64,000 bases of DNA from Qipengyuania flavescens (GTDB lineage Bacteria; Pseudomonadota; Alphaproteobacteria; Sphingomonadales; Sphingomonadaceae), in NCBI RefSeq assembly GCF_029688735.1, contig NZ_JARULD010000004.1:124001-188000 (forward strand). Reading direction: 5' to 3'. A model generated the notes under the pieces. That model ran no database searches and was not told the DNA's origin. It saw only the letters and a program-made list of their open reading frames with translations. Position 1 is the first letter of the stretch. The number at the start of each line of letters is the position of its first letter. Position numbers and translations under genes: made by a program. Below are positions 54,496 to 64,000 of this stretch, one piece after another.

Positions 54496-55562
54496 AGCGC
54501 AATGGCGGGGCTGGCTTCGCGCTGTTCGCGCAGGATGGACCAGCCGGCGATGAACAGCCCCGCCACCAGCGGCCCGACGACGATGCCGGAAAGACCCAGC
54601 AGGGCGATGCCGCCAAGCGTGGTCACGAGGATCAGCCAGTCGGGAATGCCGGTATCGCGTCCCACCAAAATCGGCCGCAATACATTGTCGATCATGCCGA
54701 TAACCGCCACGCCGGAGACGATCACGACCACGCCCTCCCAGATCTCGCCGGTCGCCAGCAGGTAGATTGCGGCGGGCACCCAGACGATGGCCGGGCCGAT
54801 GGCAGGCAGCAGAGAGGCTATCGCCATAATCACGCCGAGCAAGAGGACCGACGGTATCCCGACGATCCAGAAGGTGATCGCCCCTAGCGCGCCTTGTACC
54901 AGCCCGACAACGACCGATCCCTTGATCGTGGCTCGCACGATGCCGAGAAAACGCTCGGCCAACCGATCCGCAATGCTGCGCTCGAACGGCAGTGAGGCAA
55001 GCAGCGTCTCGCCGATCTTGCGTCCGTCGCGCAGGAGGAAGTAGCTGACGTAAAGCGCGATACCGAAAGCGAGCACGAAACCGAACACGCTGCCGCCGAT
55101 GGCGATTGCCTGCTGCGCAATCAGGCCGAGGCTGGCCTGCAGAAATTCCTGCGCTCGGCGCTGCAGGTCGGACAAATCGCCCCAGCCCGATGCATCGAGC
55201 GATTCCTGCACGTTCGGGGGCAGCGCTGCGAACACCTGCTCGAACCAGTCGGCCACATTGATGCGCCCTTCCTGGAAGGCGACGACGAGGCCCGCCGCTT
55301 CGTTCACCACCGCGCTGCCGATCGCGAAGGCCGGCACGATCACCGCGACGAAGATGACCAGCAGCGTTGCCAGCGCAGCCTGATTGTCGCGCCCCGGCGC
55401 GCGCCCGAGGAACCAGCGGAACAGCGGCTGGAACATGATCGCCGCCAGTGCCGCCCACAGCAGCGGCTGGGCGAAGGGCAGGACGACGACCAGCAGCGCC
55501 AGCGTCACCAGCGCGAGGAACAACAGGAAGCCGCCCCGCTCCAACCCCACGATCTCGCGCAT
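54492..55562 (-). CDS. AI-2E family transporter (PerM-like)
   Basis: 356 residues with about eight membrane helices. LFLALVTLALLVVVLPFAQPLLWAALAAIMFQPLF opens the typical pair of helices (seen in pieces). The later FWIVGIPSVLLLGVIMAIASLLPAIGPAIVW and GGIALLGLSGIVVGPLVAGL stretches are PerM/AI-2E signatures. Members export varied small molecules or act as sodium/proton antiporters. Its stop shares CTAG with the beta-helix gene; gyrB lies 19 bp upstream on the same strand. Confidence 0.92.
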   Translation of the reverse strand: MREIVGLERGGFLLFLALVTLALLVVVLPFAQPLLWAALAAIMFQPLFRWFLGRAPGRDNQAALATLLVIFVAVIVPAFAIGSAVVNEAAGLVVAFQEGRINVADWFEQVFAALPPNVQESLDASGWGDLSDLQRRAQEFLQASLGLIAQQAIAIGGSVFGFVLAFGIALYVSYFLLRDGRKIGETLLASLPFERSIADRLAERFLGIVRATIKGSVVVGLVQGALGAITFWIVGIPSVLLLGVIMAIASLLPAIGPAIVWVPAAIYLLATGEIWEGVVVIVSGVAVIGMIDNVLRPILVGRDTGIPDWLILVTTLGGIALLGLSGIVVGPLVAGLFIAGWSILREQREASPAIAL

Positions 55563-55581
55563 CGCCGGTCAGCCCCGCTCT

Positions 55582-58236
<2,655 letters not shown>

Positions 58237-58238
58237 TC

Positions 58239-59617
<1,379 letters not shown>

Positions 59618-59624
<7 letters not shown>

Positions 59625-60322
59625 CCGTACTGCTCGTGATCGCCGTGGTGTCGGGCGCGCTCATCGTCGGCGCGCTCTGGGCGCTTTACGGCAAACTGCG
59701 CGGGCGGGTCGAGGGTATCGTGGTCGCGATTGCCGGTGGGTCCCTGCTGTTGTCCCTCGTGCTCGAATTGGTGCAGCCCGCAATCGAGCAAAGTTCGATG
59801 ACGACGGCGGTCCTCGGCGTACTGGCAGGTGCGGGTATCTTCGCGGCGGTCGATTACCTGATCGACGAAAAGTGGGGCTCCGAAAGCGGCGGCGGGATGC
59901 TGGCCGCGATCACCCTGGACGGTATTCCTGAAAACCTTGCGCTGGGTGTCGCGCTGATCGGTGCGGGTGCGCCGGAAGTTGCTGCGCTGGCGGGATCGAT
60001 CATGCTCTCCAACCTGCCCGAAGCTGCCAGCGGCGCGCGCGCGATGCGCGACGATCAAGGGTTTTCGAGGGCGAAGATTCTCGGCATCTGGGCACTGACG
60101 GCTGCCGTGCTGTCCGCCTGCGCCCTGCTCGGCTATTTGTTCCTGGAGCGGCTCACCGACGACCTGCTTGCCTTCATCAGCTGCCTTGCGGCGGGAGCGG
60201 TAACCGCCAGCCTGACGACCGAAGTGCTGCCTCAGGCGCACCGGCAAGCACCGCACTGGGCAGGTTTCGCGACCGCCATCGGGCTGGTGCTCGCGCTGCT
60301 GCTGCACAGTCTAGGCGGCTAG
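59618..60322 (+). CDS. ZIP-family metal transporter
   Basis: 234 residues with about seven or eight membrane helices. ITLDGIPENLALGVALIGAG and MLSNLPEAASGARAM are the paired metal-binding helices IV and V of ZIP proteins (His is replaced by Asn/Asp in part, as in some bacterial members). Likely moves zinc or another divalent metal. The ATG at 59618 lies inside the end of sdaA. Confidence 0.85.
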
Positions 60323-60354
60323 ACACGCGCAATCGCTTGAGTCACACAGGCGGC

Positions 60355-61911
60355 ATGGGAGAGACCGACATCGCCGCCAGCCTTGCCGAACCTTTCGGCA
60401 GCTTTCCGCAACTGATCGCCGACAATGCCGCCCGCCTGGGTGATGCCATCGCCATGCGCGACGACGAGGGGGAGCTTAGCTGGGCCGGGCTCGGCGAACG
60501 GGTCGAGCGGATTGCCGCGCGGCTGGTCGAAGACGGGCTGGAGCGCGGCCAGTCGGTCGCTATCCTCGGCTATTCGTCGATTCCCTATGCGCTGGTCTTT
60601 CTCGCCGCAGTGGGTGCGGGCGGCGTGGCGGCACCGCTGACCACCAGCGCAAGCCCCGACCAGCTCGCCGGCATGGCGCGCGATTCGGGGGCGAAACACA
60701 TCTTCATCGACCGCGCCAAGCTGACCGAGCTGGGCGAAGATTGCTTCCCCGGCATGACGCGGATCGTTCTGGACGAGGAACTGGACGGCTGGATGGCGGA
60801 AGAAGGCGTGACCGCGCCGGAGTTCGTCCCGGAGCCGGGCGACTCGTTCAACATCATCTATTCCTCCGGCACGACCGGCGTGCCCAAGGGCATCGTCCAT
60901 TCGCACCAGATGCGCTGGCGCCAGTTCGGGGCAACCGCAGCCAGCTGGATCGAGAACGGCCTCCCCGTGCGCACGCTCGCCTCGACGCCGCTCTATTCCA
61001 ACACCACCATGGTCGCCTTCCTGCCGCCATTGCTGGCCGGCGGCACGGTGCGGGTGATGCGCAAGTTCGACGTCCTCCGCTGGCTCGAAAGCGCGCAATC
61101 CGACGCCACCACGATCACCATGCTGGTACCCGTTCAGTACCAGCGCCTGATGCGCGAGCCGCGCTTCGACGAGTTCGACCTGTCCGCCTTGCAGCTTAAA
61201 TACTGCACCTCCGCGCCCTTTCCCGCCGACCTCAAGCGCGAGGTGCTCGAACGCATGCCGGGCGCGCTGATCGAGATCTATTCGATGACCGAAGGCGGCG
61301 TCGTCTGCCTGCTGGAAGCGCACAAGTTTCCCGACAAGCTGCACACGGTCGGCCGCCCCGCTCCGGGCAGCGAGCTGAAAGTGCTCGACGACGAGGACCG
61401 GTCCGTGCCGCCCGGCACGCCCGGCAATCTTATCGGTCGCAGCCAGACGATGATGAGCGGCTACAAGAACCAGCCCGACAAGACGCGCGAGGGTTACTGG
61501 ACCGATCCGGAAAGCGGCGAGGTGTGGCAGCGGATGGGCGACATCGGCCGCGTCGATGCCGAAGGCTTCGTCGAACTGGTCGGCCGCGCGAAGGACATGA
61601 TCATCTCGGGCGGCTTCAACATCTTCCCGGTCGACCTCGAAGACGAGCTGGCGAAGGAGCCGGACGTGGTCGAGGCTGCGGTGATCGGCGTGCCGAGCGA
61701 GCGGTGGGGCGAAACGCCGGTCGGCTTCGTCACCCTGAGCGACGGTGCGCGCGATTGCGATGCGATCATGCAGGCGGTGAACGCGCGGCTCGGCAAGACC
61801 CAGCGGCTGGCGCAACTTCACGCGATCGACGACATGCCGCGCAGCCACATCGGCAAGCTGCTGAAGACCGACCTGCGCGAGGAAGCCGAGCGACGCGGAC
61901 TGCCGGCCTGA
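60355..61911 (+). CDS. Acyl-CoA synthetase (AMP-forming), second copy
   Basis: 518 residues. P-loop NIIYSSGTTGVPKGIVHSH, YSMTEGGVVCL, GDIGRVDAEGFVELVGRAKDMIISGGFNIFP and the catalytic Lys in PRSHIGKLLKTDLRE are present. Different from the enzyme at 36274-37968. The ATG at 60355 is chosen over a TTG at 60337. The gene is convergent with urcA and is followed by a hairpin shared by the two ends. Confidence 0.92.
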   Translation: MGETDIAASLAEPFGSFPQLIADNAARLGDAIAMRDDEGELSWAGLGERVERIAARLVEDGLERGQSVAILGYSSIPYALVFLAAVGAGGVAAPLTTSASPDQLAGMARDSGAKHIFIDRAKLTELGEDCFPGMTRIVLDEELDGWMAEEGVTAPEFVPEPGDSFNIIYSSGTTGVPKGIVHSHQMRWRQFGATAASWIENGLPVRTLASTPLYSNTTMVAFLPPLLAGGTVRVMRKFDVLRWLESAQSDATTITMLVPVQYQRLMREPRFDEFDLSALQLKYCTSAPFPADLKREVLERMPGALIEIYSMTEGGVVCLLEAHKFPDKLHTVGRPAPGSELKVLDDEDRSVPPGTPGNLIGRSQTMMSGYKNQPDKTREGYWTDPESGEVWQRMGDIGRVDAEGFVELVGRAKDMIISGGFNIFPVDLEDELAKEPDVVEAAVIGVPSERWGETPVGFVTLSDGARDCDAIMQAVNARLGKTQRLAQLHAIDDMPRSHIGKLLKTDLREEAERRGLPA

Positions 61912-61916
61912 AACGA

Positions 61917-61945
61917 AACGGGCGGAGCCATCGGCCCCGCCCGTT
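61917..61945 (-). terminator. Rho-independent terminator behind urcA, at a convergent junction
   Basis: A 13-bp stem (61917-61929 with 61933-61945) with one G-U pair and a 3-nt loop. Read leftwards from urcA it is followed by TTTCGTTTC; read rightwards the tail is not T-rich. It directly abuts the stop of the acyl-CoA synthetase gene. Confidence 0.7.
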
Positions 61946-61965
61946 GTAGTCACAATGGCTTGCGA

Positions 61966-62241
61966 TTACCGGCTGGCGAGAACCGCCGGAGTGCGCTGCT
62001 CCACTTCGGCCATGGCGGCCTTGACCGTCTTGCGCACGCAAGCGCGGTCCGATGCAGTCGCGACGTTGCAGACTTCGCGAGCGGCTTGGCGAACGCGTTC
62101 TTCGAGAACCTCGACATGGGCCGCCTGCGACAGGTCGAGATCGTTGTAATCGACCGCGACTTCGGCGTTCTGCGGGGCGGCGAGGGCCGGCGAGGTAAGG
62201 CTGATGGCCGCAACGGCGGCGGTAAGGATCATGCGACGCAT
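61966..62241 (-). CDS. UrcA family exported protein
   Basis: 91 residues with a signal peptide (to about SPALAAP) and the UrcA pattern VAVDYNDLDLSQAAHVEVLEERVRQAAREVC, followed by CVRKTVKAAMAEV; the two Cys are probably a disulfide. The ATG at 62241 has GGAGA five bases upstream. The family is found mainly in sphingomonads and relatives; its function is not known. A direct repeat CACAATC (16 bp apart, 62291-62313) lies about 50 bp upstream. Confidence 0.85.
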   Translation of the reverse strand: MRRMILTAAVAAISLTSPALAAPQNAEVAVDYNDLDLSQAAHVEVLEERVRQAAREVCNVATASDRACVRKTVKAAMAEVEQRTPAVLASR

Positions 62242-62719
62242 AACTATCTCCATTCGGTGAAAGGTGTGTCGCCTTTATTGTAAGCACCCTGATTGTGTTA
62301 TGCTGCGATTGTGCAGCGCAGCGCGGCATGCTGCAATTGCGAAGTGGGCACGGGTGGCTGCTTTTTGTGCAAGAGGCGCTTCGAGACGCGGCGCGGACAC
62401 GGGGGAGGGGAGGGGAGAGGTTGTGTCGGCGGCCGCGTCTCTACTCGCTGCCATATCGCCTTGCCGTAGCGGCGGGCGGAGTTCGCCAGGCCGTGTCGGC
62501 AAGGAAGGCCAGTCCGGGCGGGCGCATAGGGGAGCGCGGGCCCGGCTGTTCCTGCTCCGGATCAGCGCCTGGAGTAACGCGTTTTTCCGAATACAAGGCT
62601 GTAATAATATTTCAGTCGTGCGAACGAAAGTGAGAAAACGGCGATGAGCGTTGCGTTTTCCGCAAGTGCGAACGTCCGCCTCACTGGACTTGCTGAAACA
62701 CGGCCTCTAACCGCCGCAC
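62242..62719. other. 478-bp intergenic region between urcA and guaA
   Basis: Holds the divergent promoters. Near urcA there is a GATTGTG repeat (62291-62297 and 62307-62313) and, on the minus strand, a TACAAT box close to the gene. Towards guaA there is an A+T-rich spot around 62600-62620 (CTGTAATAATATTTCAG) that may be a promoter, and a small hairpin TTGCG-CGCAA. The middle is GC-rich and purine-rich with no credible ORF, tRNA or riboswitch that I can recognise. Confidence 0.4.
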
Positions 62720-64000
62720 ATGGACGACGCGCACCTTCCCGATTCCATCCTCATCGTCGACTTCGGCAGCCAGGTTACCCAGCTGATCGCACGCCGCGTG
62801 CGCGAGGCAGGGGTCTATTCCGAAATCGCGCCTTTCACTCAGGCGGAAGAAGCATTCCACCGCCTCAAGCCGAAGGGTATCATCTTGTCGGGTTCGCCCG
62901 CCGGTGTGCCCGACGAAGGCAGCCCGCGAGCGCCGGAGCCGCTGTTCGAGGCAGGCATCCCGATCCTCGGCATATGTTACGGCCAGCAGGTGATGAGCCA
63001 CCAGCTCGGTGGCGAGGTCCGGCCCGGTCACGAGACCGGTGAAGGCGGTGAATTCGGCCGCGCCTTCCTGACCGTCACCAAACAGTGCGCCCTGTTCGAC
63101 GGCCTCTGGAAGGAAGGCGAGCGCCACCAGGTGTGGATGAGCCACGGCGACAAGGTCACCAAATTTGCGCCCGGTTTCGAGATCGTCGCGATTTCCGACG
63201 GCGCGCCCTTCGCGGTGATCGCCGATGAAAAACGCAAATTCTACGGCACGCAGTTCCACCCGGAGGTTGTCCACACGCCTGACGGCGGCAAGCTGATTGC
63301 CAATTTCGTTCGCCATGTCTGCGGCCTCGCCGGAGACTGGACGATGGCCGCCTATCGAGAGACAAAGGTGCGCGAAATCCGCGAGCAAGTGGGTGACGGC
63401 AAGGTCATCTGCGGACTTTCGGGCGGGGTCGACAGCTCGGTCGCCGCGATCCTCATCCACGAGGCGATCGGCGAGCAGCTGACCTGCGTCTTCGTCGACC
63501 ACGGCCTGCTACGTCTCAACGAGCGTGAGCAGGTCGAAACCATGTTCCGCGACCATTACAACATCCCGCTGGTGGTGGTAGATGCCGAGGACATGTTCAT
63601 GGCTGGCCTCGCCGGAACGACCGACCCCGAAGCGAAGCGCAAGTTCATCGGCAAGACCTTCATCGACGTGTTCGAGGCCGAAGCGAAGAAGGTCGGCGGC
63701 GCGGATTTTCTCGCGCAGGGCACGCTCTATCCGGACGTTATCGAAAGCGTCAGCTTCACCGGTGGGCCGAGCGTCACGATCAAGAGCCACCACAATGTCG
63801 GCGGCCTGCCCGAACGCATGAACATGCAGCTGGTCGAGCCGCTGCGCGAACTGTTCAAGGACGAGGTCCGCGAACTCGGCCGCGAGTTGGGTCTGCCCGA
63901 CATGTTCGTCGGCCGCCATCCCTTCCCGGGTCCGGGCCTTGCCATTCGCATCCCGGGCGAGGTCACGAAAGAACGCTGCGATATCCTGCGCAAGGCCGAT
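62720..64000 (+). CDS. guaA: GMP synthase (glutamine-hydrolysing), cut by window edge
   Basis: The first 427 codons are present. The class I glutaminase domain has the nucleophile Cys in [17 protein letters not shown] and [15 protein letters not shown]. The ATP-pyrophosphatase P-loop is [19 protein letters not shown], followed by FVDHGLLR. The last part ([16 protein letters not shown]) begins the dimerisation domain. It makes GMP from XMP. The ATG at 62720 gives the usual start [22 protein letters not shown]. Confidence 0.97.
   Translation, partial: MDDAHLPDSILIVDFGSQVTQLIARRVREAGVYSEIAPFTQAEEAFHRLKPKGIILSGSPAGVPDEGSPRAPEPLFEAGIPILGICYGQQVMSHQLGGEVRPGHETGEGGEFGRAFLTVTKQCALFDGLWKEGERHQVWMSHGDKVTKFAPGFEIVAISDGAPFAVIADEKRKFYGTQFHPEVVHTPDGGKLIANFVRHVCGLAGDWTMAAYRETKVREIREQVGDGKVICGLSGGVDSSVAAILIHEAIGEQLTCVFVDHGLLRLNEREQVETMFRDHYNIPLVVVDAEDMFMAGLAGTTDPEAKRKFIGKTFIDVFEAEAKKVGGADFLAQGTLYPDVIESVSFTGGPSVTIKSHHNVGGLPERMNMQLVEPLRELFKDEVRELGRELGLPDMFVGRHPFPGPGLAIRIPGEVTKERCDILRKAD

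Noticed and set aside
62264-62647. Open frame of 127 codons in the urcA-guaA gap
   Set aside because: Arg/Ser/Gly-rich, low-complexity translation, no ribosome site, and it covers promoter-like DNA for both neighbours.

Overview
The window is GC-rich, tightly packed chromosomal DNA from an alphaproteobacterium. Sphingomonadales, and probably Erythrobacteraceae, is the best guess. The support is family-level: an UrcA protein, an HWE-type sensor kinase, a fused PabB-PabC, an FtsK of this type, frequent 4-bp start/stop overlaps (ATGA or GTGA), and the mix of acyl-CoA catabolism genes. There is no rRNA, tRNA, CRISPR array, transposase or intact prophage. I count about 60 protein genes; the first (thiolase) and the last (guaA) are cut by the window edges.

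Layout. 1-3.4 kb: leftward acyl-CoA catabolism (acyl-CoA dehydrogenase, CoA-transferase, thiolase) plus two small acidic lipoproteins. 3.5-9 kb, rightward: recQ, an SPFH / ribbon-helix-helix / small membrane protein module with its own operator, a secreted beta-helix protein, a zinc-finger protein and psd. 9-15.7 kb, leftward: xth-ribA-GNAT, lolA, rpmG, arfB, a pseudouridine synthase and pabBC. 15.8-21.2 kb: a HerA-like ATPase, an OmpR-type two-component pair, an EF-hand protein, and a cupin/VOC pair. 21.3-28.5 kb: aminopeptidase P, oligopeptidase B (apparently started at ATT), a thioesterase, alanine dehydrogenase and a DUF389 membrane protein. 28.6-29.8 kb: a cluster of very small genes, including two peptides with double-glycine leaders. 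29.8-38 kb: ftsK, a short thiE-like gene, yggS, glnD and an acyl-CoA synthetase. 38-45 kb: lgt, a MidA-like methyltransferase, a DUF2147 protein, an osmoprotectant-type ABC transporter and an HWE kinase. 45-50 kb: ivd-mccB (leucine catabolism), a membrane-anchored protein, and lipid-related acyltransferase and DUF1295 proteins. 50-54.5 kb: TetR-like regulator, WcaI-like glycosyltransferase and a phage-tail-like pair. 54.5-64 kb: AI-2E-family protein, gyrB, sdaA, a ZIP transporter, a second acyl-CoA synthetase, urcA and the start of guaA.

The most unusual signals are these. (1) A composite palindromic repeat occurs twice (1465-1569 and 11403-11532). The loops are conserved, while the stems differ between copies and still pair within each copy. 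(2) The double-glycine peptide cluster at 28.9-29.75 kb has a 5' UTR hairpin that buries the ribosome binding site of the first peptide, and an internal terminator. (3) The oligopeptidase B gene has no ATG, GTG or TTG start but has an ATT behind a good Shine-Dalgarno sequence. (4) There is a 28-bp three-site operator, with 11-bp spacing, in front of the SPFH/ribbon-helix-helix module. (5) There is an exact 10-bp-spaced direct repeat upstream of the EF-hand gene, next to an OmpR-family regulator. (6) A phage-tail-like two-gene unit sits directly behind an exopolysaccharide-type glycosyltransferase.
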